Source: Dehalococcoidia bacterium
Lineage (GTDB): Bacteria; Chloroflexota; Dehalococcoidia; Dehalococcoidales; Fen-1064
Reading direction: 5' to 3'
Assembly (NCBI GenBank): GCA_011170375.1
Contig: DUEV01000005.1
Coordinates: 168,231 to 232,230, forward strand
DNA: 64,000 nt
The notes under the pieces were generated by a model. The model saw only the letters and a program-made list of their open reading frames with translations, was not told where the DNA came from and searched no databases. This document shows positions 24,900-32,640 of the stretch, piece after piece (the stretch's first letter is position 1; every line of letters starts with the position of its first letter). The translations under genes were made by a program, and so were the position numbers.

Positions 24900-26347
24900 T
24901 TAGAAGGGCCAACTGGTTTCTTATTGGTATAGTTGCCATCTTTGCCTTCGCCCTGTGGGTGCTGTTGCCGCTCGATAGTGACCGGTTCGGGCGGCAGGGA
25001 ATACAGTTTGGGCTTGACCTGGAAGGCGGCGTACGCCTGGTCTATCAAGCAGACCTGTCATCGGTTGAACCGGGTACCGAGGACCAGATTATGGATGGCG
25101 TTATTGAGGTGATTGCCAATCGGATAAACCCGCTGGGCGTCACCGAACCGAACATCGAACGGCGCGGTGGTGACCAGATAGTGGTTGAGTTACCCAACCT
25201 CAGCGTCACCGACGTCCAGAAGGAACGTATCGGGCGTACGGCGCTGCTCGAATTTCGTGAGTATAAAGAAATCGTTATTGGTGGTGAAGAGGAGCCGATA
25301 GGCGAGGAGGAAGAGGAGGAAGAACCCGCGGGCGAGCAGGAGGAGGAAGAAGAGGAAGAGCCCAACGGTGACGGCACCGATATAGAGACGATAGAGTTGT
25401 GGGTTCCAGCTACCGGTATTATCGATGGCGAAGAGAAGGTGCTAAACAGCAGCTACTTCAAGAGTAATACCTACGTGACTACCGGCCAGATGGGTGGGAT
25501 AGTACTGCATTTCGAATGGAACGAGGAGGGTGCCATTCTTTCTGAGCAGATTACCGGCCGGCTTATCGGAGAGCCGCTGGGTATCTTTGAGGGTTCGGGT
25601 AGCGATGCTCAAGCCTTGCTTGGCGAAGACGGGCAACCTATTGCTCCAATAGTCAATGACGTGATTACAGATGCGGGTATTATTACGGGACTGAGTCTCA
25701 AGGATGCTACCGACCTCTCCAATCAGCTCAACGCCGGGCGGCTGCCTGTACCGCTGGAGAACATCGGAGAGATCGATATCGACCCTACTCTTGGTGAGGA
25801 TTTTGTTGACCTCAGCCTGAAGGCGGGCATTATCGGCATTGCGCTGGTGATGTTTTTCATGATTGCCTATTACCGCTTGCCGGGACTATTGGCCGGCCTG
25901 GCGCTGGTTTTTTACGGCGTACTGGTGCTGGCCATTTTCAAGCTGGTGCCGGTCACCCTGACACTGGCCGGTATTGGTGGTTTCGTCCTGTCGCTGGGTA
26001 TGGCGGTGGATGCCAACGTGCTCATCTTCGAGCGGATGAAGGAGGAGTTGAGGAGAGGGCGGACACTCGGCGCCGCCGCCGAGGCCGGTTTCAACCGTGC
26101 CTGGACGGCTATTCGCGATAGCAATATCACTACTATCATTGTTTGTATTATTCTCATCATAGTAGGAGATCAAATGGCCTTCGGCGGGTCGGTTCAGGGT
26201 TTCGGTCTGACACTTCTCATTGGCGTGGTGGTCAGCATGCTTACGGCTATTATTGTCACCCGGACATTCCTGCGCCTGCTGGTCGGTACCGACCTGGCAA
26301 GGCAACCACGCCTCTTCAGCCTGTATTCAGGGAGGAAAGATGTTTGA
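24896..26347 (+). CDS. secD: Protein translocase subunit SecD
   Basis: SecD is an accessory subunit of the Sec translocon that uses the proton gradient to pull proteins across the membrane. The 483-aa product shows an N-terminal helix, FGLDLEGGVRLVYQADLSSV near residue 42, the periplasmic P1 domain, and five C-terminal helices. These include LTLAGIGGFVLSLGMAVDAN, VLIFERMKEELRRGRTLGAA and RAWTAIRDSNITTIIVCI. The P1 domain holds an acidic tract around residues 127-160 (GEEEEEEEPAGEQEEEEEEE) that is not part of the usual SecD. The ATG overlaps the previous stop as ATGA. secF follows with an 8-nt overlap. Confidence 0.97.
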   Translation: MIRRANWFLIGIVAIFAFALWVLLPLDSDRFGRQGIQFGLDLEGGVRLVYQADLSSVEPGTEDQIMDGVIEVIANRINPLGVTEPNIERRGGDQIVVELPNLSVTDVQKERIGRTALLEFREYKEIVIGGEEEPIGEEEEEEEPAGEQEEEEEEEPNGDGTDIETIELWVPATGIIDGEEKVLNSSYFKSNTYVTTGQMGGIVLHFEWNEEGAILSEQITGRLIGEPLGIFEGSGSDAQALLGEDGQPIAPIVNDVITDAGIITGLSLKDATDLSNQLNAGRLPVPLENIGEIDIDPTLGEDFVDLSLKAGIIGIALVMFFMIAYYRLPGLLAGLALVFYGVLVLAIFKLVPVTLTLAGIGGFVLSLGMAVDANVLIFERMKEELRRGRTLGAAAEAGFNRAWTAIRDSNITTIIVCIILIIVGDQMAFGGSVQGFGLTLLIGVVVSMLTAIIVTRTFLRLLVGTDLARQPRLFSLYSGRKDV

Positions 26348-27260
26348 TATCGTCGGCAAGAGAATATGGTTCTTTGCTATCTCCCTGGTCCTGATTCTGG
26401 CCAGTGTTATTGCCCTAGCAGTGCTGGGACTCAAGCCCGGGATTGATTTCAGCAGTGGCTCGATAATAACGCTGAGCTTTGAAGAAACTGTTACTCCTGA
26501 AGAGGTGGAGGGCGAGTTGCTCAGTCTGGGTTATGCCGGTCAGGTCGAAGAGTCGCAGGGCAAAATCATCATCCACACTGTAGAATTAAGCACTACGGAG
26601 AAAACCAAGCTGGAGGAAGGCCTGGAGGCGAGTCTTGGGCCGGTCGAGGAAAAGGGTTTTGAGACTGTAGCGCCGGTGATAGCTGAGGAAACGGCCAAGA
26701 TCGCTGCTATCGCCGTGGGCGTGGCTGCTGTCGCGATATTAATATATATAACCTGGGCATTCCGCCGCATGCCGAGGCCCTTCCGCTATGGCACCTGTGC
26801 CGTAATTGCGCTGGTGCATGATGTGCTGGTGGTGCTGGGAATATTCGCTATCCTCGGTAGCTTCATGAATTGGGAAGTCAACCTGATGTTTATCACCGGG
26901 ATTCTGGCTGTTATCGGCTACAGTGTGAACAATACCGTGGTGGTCTTTGACCGGATACGGGAGAACCTGCGTCAGGGGATAAGCGCTGATTTTGAAGTTG
27001 TGGTCAACAGCAGTCTGGTGGATACTCTGGGTCGGTCGCTGAACACCAGCCTGACGACCCTGGCGGTGGTAATAGCCCTGGTGCTATTTGTTGGCGTGTC
27101 AATTCAGAATTTCGCTGTTGTCCTGCTCATCGGTGTTGTCGCCGGGACCTACAGCTCACTATTTGTGGCACCTCAGTTGCTGGTGGTCTGGGAGCAGAGA
27201 AAGTGGTCCGGCTTCGTTCGACGTCCGTCTCCGGCTGCTGGGGGAGTCCGGAGGGGGTAG
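26340..27260 (+). CDS. secF: Protein translocase subunit SecF
   Basis: The 306-aa SecF pairs with SecD. It begins MFDIVGKRIWFFAISLVLIL, contains LGLKPGIDFSSGSIITLSFE near residue 32, and carries the conserved FITGILAVIGYSVNNTVVVF plus DRIRENLRQGISADFEVVVN. The track ORF starts inside secD at 26220; the ATG at 26340 directly after GGAGGAAAG is the correct start and overlaps the secD stop by 8 nt. The C-terminus ends in a short basic, proline-containing tail. No fusion with SecD is seen. Confidence 0.97.
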   Translation: MFDIVGKRIWFFAISLVLILASVIALAVLGLKPGIDFSSGSIITLSFEETVTPEEVEGELLSLGYAGQVEESQGKIIIHTVELSTTEKTKLEEGLEASLGPVEEKGFETVAPVIAEETAKIAAIAVGVAAVAILIYITWAFRRMPRPFRYGTCAVIALVHDVLVVLGIFAILGSFMNWEVNLMFITGILAVIGYSVNNTVVVFDRIRENLRQGISADFEVVVNSSLVDTLGRSLNTSLTTLAVVIALVLFVGVSIQNFAVVLLIGVVAGTYSSLFVAPQLLVVWEQRKWSGFVRRPSPAAGGVRRG

Positions 27261-27267
27261 TGGCTGT

Positions 27268-28176
27268 ATGTTCTCAACGAGGACCGGTGCTGCCCGACTG
27301 GCCTTAATCGCCGTCATTGTCTTGATTATCGTCAAGGTAGTGGTGGCGTGGATTACCGGTAGTCTCAGTATCACCGCTCAGGCGATGGACAGTTTCCTTG
27401 ACCTGTTTGGTATCACTATTACCCTTGTTGCCGTTCGTATGGCAGCGATGCCGGCCGATGAAGGGCACCCTTTCGGGCACGGTAAAGTGGAGGGTATCGC
27501 TGCCATTGGGCAGGCGGTGCTGATTCTGACGGCGGCTGGCTTAATAGTCTATTCCGCGATTGTCCGTATTATCGGTGGTGCTGTGGTAGAGATGACCGAG
27601 GCCGGAATCGGCGTGATGCTGTTCTCCGTGGTGGTCAGTTTATTCCTTGCCCGTTACCTGCATCGGGTGTCACAGGCAACCGGTTCGCTGGCACTGGAAG
27701 CGTCCGCCCGTAATATCACCGCTGACGTTTACTCCGCAGCCGGTGTTCTGGTGGCGATGGCGGTGATACGCATCACTGAGTGGTATATTGTCGACCCCAT
27801 CATTGCCCTCGGAGTGGCCGCTTTGATACTGAAAGCTGCTTACGATGTCATCCAGCGGGCGGTTACTGAATTAACCGACGCCCGTTTGCCTGAAGAGGAG
27901 CAAGGGATTCTGGTTGATTGCATTAATGAGCATCGTGGCCAGCTGGCTGGTTTCCATGCCGTCCGCGGTCGTAAGGTAGGTAACCAGCGTTTCATCGACC
28001 TGCATCTGGTAATGCCCAAGAACGCCAGTGTTGAAGAGGCCCACGACATGTGCGACCATCTGGAGAAAGACATCGAAGACCAGCTGAGTAATACCAGCAT
28101 TACCATCCACGTTGAGCCCTGCCGGGTTGATTGTCGCGATTGCCAGGTGCTCAATTGCAGCCTGCGCCAGGAGTGA
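27268..28176 (+). CDS. Cation diffusion facilitator (CDF) family transporter
   Basis: The 302-aa protein has six predicted transmembrane helices and a cytoplasmic C-terminal domain. Metal-site motifs are QAMDSFLDLFG (DxxxD in TM2) and HPFGHGKVEG in the loop after it, and a second aspartate pair is in SARNITADVYSAAG (HxxxD replaced by NxxxD). CDF proteins export zinc, iron, cobalt or manganese in exchange for protons; the N in that motif may shift ion preference. The C-terminus has a cysteine-rich end, EPCRVDCRDCQVLNCSLRQE, which may bind metal. The track start at 27088 lies inside secF; the ATG at 27268 is used. It is 7 nt after secF. Confidence 0.9.
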   Translation: MFSTRTGAARLALIAVIVLIIVKVVVAWITGSLSITAQAMDSFLDLFGITITLVAVRMAAMPADEGHPFGHGKVEGIAAIGQAVLILTAAGLIVYSAIVRIIGGAVVEMTEAGIGVMLFSVVVSLFLARYLHRVSQATGSLALEASARNITADVYSAAGVLVAMAVIRITEWYIVDPIIALGVAALILKAAYDVIQRAVTELTDARLPEEEQGILVDCINEHRGQLAGFHAVRGRKVGNQRFIDLHLVMPKNASVEEAHDMCDHLEKDIEDQLSNTSITIHVEPCRVDCRDCQVLNCSLRQE

Positions 28177-28177
28177 G

Positions 28178-28789
28178 CTAGACCGCCTGCTGTATACCGG
28201 AGACGATGAACCACACACCGAATCCCGCCAGAATCAGGCTGCAAATAATAAAGAGCCATTCCTGGAACCGCTTGTCCCAGAGTGACTGGGTCCTGTATAT
28301 CAGCACGGAAACCAGTGAGAGCCAGACCAGATCACATGACCAGTGGACGAGGATGAGGGCGGTCAGCCCGCCGCCACCATAGTCGTCTATCCGCTCAATA
28401 AGCATGAGGCCGACAGTTGCCCACCAGAGCAGGAAGAAGGGATTGAGCCCGCTGGTGATGATACCTGCGATAGTGGCGTTATAGGACAGGTCTTTCTCTC
28501 CGTGGACTACCTCAGAGCGGGCACGGAACATGCTGAAACCCAACCAGATAATGATGCCGCCGCCTAGCAGACTCAATACCAACTGCACGGTGGCGTTCTC
28601 GAAGAACCGGGCAAAGCCGAAGTATATCAGCAGTATCAAAGGTACTTCTATCACGGCATGACCGAGTGCTATCTTGGCTCCCGTCCAGGGGCTGCGGTAG
28701 CTCTTAGCCACGGTGACAGCGAACATCGGTCCCGGCATCATCACGCCGGATAGGGAGATTACGACGACACTTAGCAGAACCGGTAGCAT
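28178..28789 (-). CDS. LysE-family exporter
   Basis: The 203-aa membrane protein has about six hydrophobic helices and the LysE/RhtB signature near the N-terminus, SGVMMPGPMFAVTVAKSYRS. ALGHAVIEVPLILLIYFGFA and ITSGLNPFFLLWWATVG are also typical. These transporters export amino acids or derivatives. The gene stands alone, convergent with the CDF gene (1 nt between stops) and divergent from nurA. Substrate unknown. Confidence 0.88.
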   Translation of the reverse strand: MLPVLLSVVVISLSGVMMPGPMFAVTVAKSYRSPWTGAKIALGHAVIEVPLILLIYFGFARFFENATVQLVLSLLGGGIIIWLGFSMFRARSEVVHGEKDLSYNATIAGIITSGLNPFFLLWWATVGLMLIERIDDYGGGGLTALILVHWSCDLVWLSLVSVLIYRTQSLWDKRFQEWLFIICSLILAGFGVWFIVSGIQQAV

Positions 28790-28855
28790 AAGTAATACCT
28801 CTGAAGGGATTTTATCATACCTGCTTGTGGGCGTCTCTTTGGGCTAAGGTGTGGG

Positions 28856-28884
28856 TTGAGTTACTCTCTCGTATTCACTATACT
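28856..28884 (+). promoter_or_regulatory. Promoter of nurA
   Basis: TTGAGT, a 17-nt spacer and TATACT lie 36 nt upstream of the nurA ATG. Both hexamers match 5 of 6 positions. Predicted start is near 28891. Confidence 0.6.
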
Positions 28885-28919
28885 TTCAGAGTAAGATAGT
28901 CTGGTGTGGGGAGAGAAGT

Positions 28920-30110
28920 ATGGCGCTGGACCTGAGCAAGATTGTTACCCAGGTGGCCGCTATGGTGGCCAGGCTGAGGGCTGACAGCCGGGAGAGACAG
29001 GAGCACCTTGAATATGCCCTGAAAGTGCTCAAGCTCCAGGATGACATTGAACGACTTCGGGAGAAAATCGGTGCCAGCCGGACGACCTGGCTGGTGGCCG
29101 GTCTGGTGGATGGCCTCAACCAGCGCTATTCAGTACCGTCGGTTCCGACAGATTTCACCGTCATCGCCAGTGATGGTTCCCACATTGATGTCGACCGGCA
29201 CCGCTCGACACGGTGCTACCTGATAAATATCGGCTCAGTCACTTTCCGCTACGGAACCAAACCCGGCGCTGTCCTTGATAGTCTACCCTATCTCTACGCC
29301 GGTGACGAAGACTTGGTGATTGCAGCACCGGGGCAGCGGGGTCGTGAACAACCGATAGAGGGTACTCTGCTGGGTATCAAGCGTAGCGTCGATGAGTGCC
29401 GTCACCTGGTGGAGCTGGCATCAGCATTGCCGGTAGATAATCCTACTCTGGCGCTGCTTGATGGCTCGCTGATTCTCTGGAACCTGGAGGCCTACGCCGA
29501 TTTCGTTGCCGAAGAGCTGCTTGATAAGGGTTTCTTGGCGTGTCTTGAGGAGATGAGAAGGCTCAGCCAGACTAAGAGGCTCGCTCTCGCCAGCTACATC
29601 AGCTTCCCCCGCAGTACCGACGTCGTCAATACGCTGCGCGTGGCTGTTTGCCCCAAGGAGATAGTTGACAGCGACCGTTGCCCGGCGTGCGAAACACGAG
29701 AATGCGATGCCCTCGCCGGGGTGCGTGACCGAGGATTATTTGCCAGTCTGCTCGAGCCCGGGGAGCGCTCCTCACTTTTTATCAGTTCCTCCAAAGTCCA
29801 GCAACGCTACGGATTCCACCAGGTCCACTTCTTCTATCTGAAGCTGGACGACGAGGTTGCCAGGGTTGAGATACCGCAGTGGGTGGCTGCCGATGAGGAC
29901 CTGCTCAGCCTTACTCATACCCTTGTCCTTGACCAGTGTCTGCGAGGACATGGTTATCCCATAGCCCTGAGTGAGGCCCACGAAAAGGCGGTCGTCACCG
30001 GGGCAGATGCTGAGAATTTCTGGCGACTGGTAGAGGAGTCAATGGTAGAGGAACATCTACCTGTTGTTGGCTCAGCCAAGAACCGAAGCAAGCGGACGAG
30101 GTGGGTTTAA
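28920..30110 (+). CDS. nurA: NurA-domain nuclease
   Basis: NurA is the 5'-3' nuclease that works with the HerA translocase in DNA end resection in archaea. The 396-aa product has an N-terminal coiled region, then FTVIASDGSHIDVDRHRSTR near residue 80 with the first catalytic aspartate, TLALLDGSLILWNLEAYADF near residue 175 with the second, and a C-terminal block with GHGYPIALSEAHEKAVVTGA. Two CxxC pairs (CPACETREC) near residue 255 are an addition not required in the family. HerA is encoded 9 kb downstream at 38913 on the same strand, and a HAS-barrel-like protein lies at 31951. A promoter and GGGGAGAG ribosome site precede the gene. Confidence 0.9.
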   Translation: MALDLSKIVTQVAAMVARLRADSRERQEHLEYALKVLKLQDDIERLREKIGASRTTWLVAGLVDGLNQRYSVPSVPTDFTVIASDGSHIDVDRHRSTRCYLINIGSVTFRYGTKPGAVLDSLPYLYAGDEDLVIAAPGQRGREQPIEGTLLGIKRSVDECRHLVELASALPVDNPTLALLDGSLILWNLEAYADFVAEELLDKGFLACLEEMRRLSQTKRLALASYISFPRSTDVVNTLRVAVCPKEIVDSDRCPACETRECDALAGVRDRGLFASLLEPGERSSLFISSSKVQQRYGFHQVHFFYLKLDDEVARVEIPQWVAADEDLLSLTHTLVLDQCLRGHGYPIALSEAHEKAVVTGADAENFWRLVEESMVEEHLPVVGSAKNRSKRTRWV

Positions 30111-30165
30111 GTATTTTTATAATTTCACCCCGTGAAAATGAATAATTCGGGAAAAGGGGACTAAA

Positions 30166-30729
30166 GTGAGAAGATTATTAGTGATAATTCTAGTAATTGG
30201 TGTTAGTCTACTCAGTGCTTGTGGCGGAACATCACAAGTGTCTGATTCCACGCTGGGTTCTGAGGAGATTGAAGCATCTGACAATAGTGTCACGATTGTT
30301 ATCGACAAGATAGAAAGAGCCAGCGTTATGCCTGCCGACATAGTTGAAGACCTTTCGACTACAACGCCTTACCAGACACCTGCACTTGCTACGGGTTGCG
30401 ACTTTTTCTGTATTTATCTGACCATTACTCGTATCGAGGACATACACATGATTGACGCGTTCGGTTATGGTGAGGGAGAAACGGCCTTAATTAATGCCGC
30501 AGCCCAGAAATATGAGCTTATCATTGCCAACCTGACGGGGATTGTATTCACTGACCCGCATGATATAACAAGCCCCTGCGAGATGGCGGAGGATGCCACC
30601 GCGTTTTGGGTTTTCGAAGTCCCTGAAGATGAGGACCCAGCAAGGTTTGAATTCATCTATACGTATAAAACAGAGATTGAAGAAGAAACCGAAAGCGGTG
30701 GTCAAATAGATATTATTTTTCAAGACTAG
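30166..30729 (+). CDS. Putative lipoprotein of unknown function
   Basis: The 187-aa product begins with a GTG and a short basic-hydrophobic signal, MRRLLVIILVIGVSLLSACG, ending in a lipobox LSAC, so it is probably lipid-anchored outside the membrane. The mature part is acidic and beta-rich (VTIVIDKIERASVMPADIVE, FEFIYTYKTEIEEETESGGQ), with cysteines at CDFFC and CEM that might form a disulfide. I do not recognise a domain. The base composition is more AT-rich than nurA upstream. It stands alone after nurA. Confidence 0.65.
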   Translation: MRRLLVIILVIGVSLLSACGGTSQVSDSTLGSEEIEASDNSVTIVIDKIERASVMPADIVEDLSTTTPYQTPALATGCDFFCIYLTITRIEDIHMIDAFGYGEGETALINAAAQKYELIIANLTGIVFTDPHDITSPCEMAEDATAFWVFEVPEDEDPARFEFIYTYKTEIEEETESGGQIDIIFQD

Positions 30730-30844
30730 GGAGAAGAAGGGGTAGGATTACCGATTTTCTGGTACATGCATTGACCAGGCGGAATTGCAGTTGTAGAATA
30801 CCGAGACAACCATAGGACATCGCCTTCGGGGGAAGGAGGGGAAC

Positions 30845-31324
30845 ATGGCAGCGGGTGATATTTGTGGGGACCTGAAGACCTGTGAGCTGTTCGACTCACT
30901 GGATGAGGGGGAGGTGCAGGTGATTACTTACCTGCTCGGAGATAGTTGCTGTATGGAACTTTACCAGGCGGGCGACCACGTTTTTGACCAGGGAGAGTTG
31001 AGCTCCAATCTCTATGTTATTGTCAGTGGTCAGGTGGTCCTGCAGCGGACGGTCAATCTTGGGGACAAGACGGCCACCCGGCCCTTGGGACTTTTAAGTA
31101 AGGGTAGAGCTATGGGCTGGTCGGCGCTGCTCTACGGCCCCCGTTACGCCACCGCCTCGGCTGTCTGTCGGCAGCCGAGTGAACTGATTGTCATTGAGGG
31201 AGCTGTACTCAGAGCAGCGCTCGAGAAAGAGCCTGTAATCGGCTTCAAGGTGATGGACAAGCTCGCCTGCCTGCTTGGCGACCGGCTCCGTGCCGCCTAC
31301 AACACCATGGAGGGACATCTGTAG
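30845..31324 (+). CDS. Cyclic nucleotide-binding (CAP_ED) domain protein
   Basis: The 159-aa protein is a single cNMP-binding-fold domain: LFDSLDEGEVQVITYLLGDS, then YQAGDHVFDQGELSSNLYVI, VSGQVVLQRTV, and a C-terminal AALEKEPVIGFKVMDKLACL helix. The phosphate-binding cassette (normally GExxxxxxxxR(A/S)A) reads KGRAMGWSALLYGPRYATAS, so it keeps the arginine-type turn but lacks the canonical glutamate. No DNA-binding helix-turn-helix follows, so it is not a complete CRP-type regulator. The role is sensory or regulatory by inference. GGAAGGAGGGG precedes the ATG. The MazG-like gene follows 5 nt later. Confidence 0.8.
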   Translation: MAAGDICGDLKTCELFDSLDEGEVQVITYLLGDSCCMELYQAGDHVFDQGELSSNLYVIVSGQVVLQRTVNLGDKTATRPLGLLSKGRAMGWSALLYGPRYATASAVCRQPSELIVIEGAVLRAALEKEPVIGFKVMDKLACLLGDRLRAAYNTMEGHL

Positions 31325-31329
31325 TAAAG

Positions 31330-31638
31330 ATGACGTCTATGAAACGCAACATAACGATTGAATACCTGCAGCAGTACATTAAATCTTAGGATTTCAAACC
31401 CGAATTGAAAGAAGGCTACTTTATGAAGCTCGTGGAGGAAGTGGGGGAGCTCGCAGAAGTAATAAGGAAAAACCAAAGATACCAAGGTGACCCCAATAAG
31501 GCTATCAAAGGTACAATTGAAGAAGAGCTTTATGACGTCTTGTACTATGTAATAGCACTGGCAAATGCATTCGATGTCGACTTGGAAGAGTGCTGCCGGT
31601 TGAAGGAAGAGATAAATAAAGAACGAACAGACCATTGA
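31330..31638 (+). pseudogene. MazG-like nucleotide pyrophosphohydrolase gene with one in-frame TAG
   Basis: The track gives 77 aa from a TTG at 31405. The same frame upstream encodes MTSMKRNITIEYLQQYIKS from an ATG at 31330, then a TAG at 31387-31389, then DFKPELKEGYFMKLVEEVGE. Small MazG proteins normally start with such an N-terminal helix followed by a KPELKEGYF-like turn, so the frame is one gene of 101 sense codons. The metal-binding residues (KLVEEVGELAEVIRK and EEELYDVLYYVIAL) lie after the stop. An ATG at 31423 with AGAAGG seven bases upstream could still start a shortened protein. These enzymes hydrolyse non-canonical NTPs. Its start lies 5 nt after the CAP_ED gene stop. Confidence 0.8.
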
Positions 31639-31717
31639 AGTCTCTTTTTTGCTATGTGTATGTGTAGGGAAGAATTATTGCGTACCGGCTTTATGTGGTA
31701 TACAAAAGGGGAGCCAA

Positions 31718-31811
31718 AGAGGGGTGGAGCCCCTCTTACATAAGTCATTCCCCTTCCCCTCCTAGGGGAAGGGGATAAAGCGGGTTCTCAGGAAAATCGA
31801 AGATTTTTCCT
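31718..31811. repeat. Three tandem hairpins (dispersed repeat, copy 4)
   Basis: Three adjacent inverted repeats lie in the gene-free spacer: AGAGGGG/CCCCTCT (31718-31736), CCCCTTCCCC/GGGGAAGGGG with a 5-nt loop (31750-31774), and AGGAAAA/TTTTCCT (31790-31811). The middle one resembles the hairpin at 7787-7814 and the 1300 tract. No ORF is visible between 31639 and 31869. Confidence 0.65.
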
Positions 31812-31869
31812 GGGTGCTTAAAGAGGATAGGGTCGTTGGGCTACTAACTGTGGCTGGAAGGAGCTAAGA

Positions 31870-31941
31870 ATGGGAACCAAAGGGCGCAAGAACATCAAGA
31901 AACCAAAGCAGCAGAAGGACAAAAAGGACAAGAAGAAATAG
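31870..31941 (+). CDS. 23-aa Lys-rich small protein
   Basis: A 23-codon ORF too short for the track reads MGTKGRKNIKKPKQQKDKKD plus KKK. AAGGAG lies six bases upstream of the ATG, and it ends in TAG 9 nt before the next gene start. Half of its residues are lysine, so it may bind nucleic acid or the ribosome. I have an impression of similar very short GRKNxKKPKQ-type proteins in other bacteria and archaea, but cannot check it here. The good ribosome site and tight spacing to the HAS-barrel-like gene support a real, co-transcribed gene. Confidence 0.6.
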   Translation: MGTKGRKNIKKPKQQKDKKDKKK

Positions 31942-31950
31942 GGTCCAATA

Positions 31951-32550
31951 ATGCCTGAGTTATCGGACAGGGTCGGCGAGGTAATCGAGGCCAGCACCAC
32001 GGAATTCGTCACCGAGTGCTATGAACTCTACGAGTTGCCGCCGCTGGGCAGCCTGGTGAGTGTTGGAGAAGCGTCTGCGGAGACGTTTGGTATTATTTAT
32101 CATGCTACCACCGCCAGCGTCGAACCGGGACGGCGTCCCATTGCCCGTGGTAAGGACGAGACCTCCGAAGAAGAAATTTATAAATCAAGCCCGCAGCTTG
32201 AGAAGTTATTGCGCAGCGAATTCGGCGCTCTGGTGGTTGGTCATAGCAACGGTGAGACTGTCTATCAATACCTGCCGCCGAAGCCAGCCCATATCCACAG
32301 CTTTGTTTACCTATGCCCATCAGAGCGGGTGAAAGAGTTCAGCCGGTCGTTCGATTTTCTCAACCTCCTGCTGAATACCTCGCTACCCGTCTCTGTAGAA
32401 GAGCTTGTTGCCGCCACTCTACGTCAGATGAGCCGGGCGCATGAAGATAAACAGGCTTTTCTGAAGGCGGCGGGTCGCGAGCTGGCGGTGCTCCTCAGCA
32501 GCGAGTTCAATCGGCTCAGGGCGATTTTGGGGAGGATTACGCCTGCGTGA
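31951..32550 (+). CDS. HAS-barrel-like protein, possible HerA/NurA partner
   Basis: The 199-aa product begins with a small beta-barrel-like stretch, ELYELPPLGSLVSVGEASAE then TFGIIYHATTASVEPGRRPI, which resembles the HAS barrel found at the N-terminus of HerA-type ATPases. The rest is helical (YKSSPQLEKLLRSEFGALVV, FSRSFDFLNLLLNTSLPVSV). No P-loop is present. Related stand-alone HAS-barrel proteins occur near NurA/HerA genes in other bacteria, to my recollection, so a role in the same resection complex is a reasonable inference. nurA is 1.8 kb upstream and herA is 6.4 kb downstream, all on the plus strand. Confidence 0.6.
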   Translation: MPELSDRVGEVIEASTTEFVTECYELYELPPLGSLVSVGEASAETFGIIYHATTASVEPGRRPIARGKDETSEEEIYKSSPQLEKLLRSEFGALVVGHSNGETVYQYLPPKPAHIHSFVYLCPSERVKEFSRSFDFLNLLLNTSLPVSVEELVAATLRQMSRAHEDKQAFLKAAGRELAVLLSSEFNRLRAILGRITPA

Positions 32551-32640
32551 CGGCTGAATCATGGGCGAATGACAGCCGAGAGAAATGCCCTTTTTGTGAC
32601 ATTGAGCTCATATAACAAATCCAAGTATTTGATGCTAGAA

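Noticed and set aside
31297-31635. 112-aa minus-strand ORF over the MazG-like region
   Set aside because: It is antisense to the recognisable MazG-like frame and has no motif or ribosome site.
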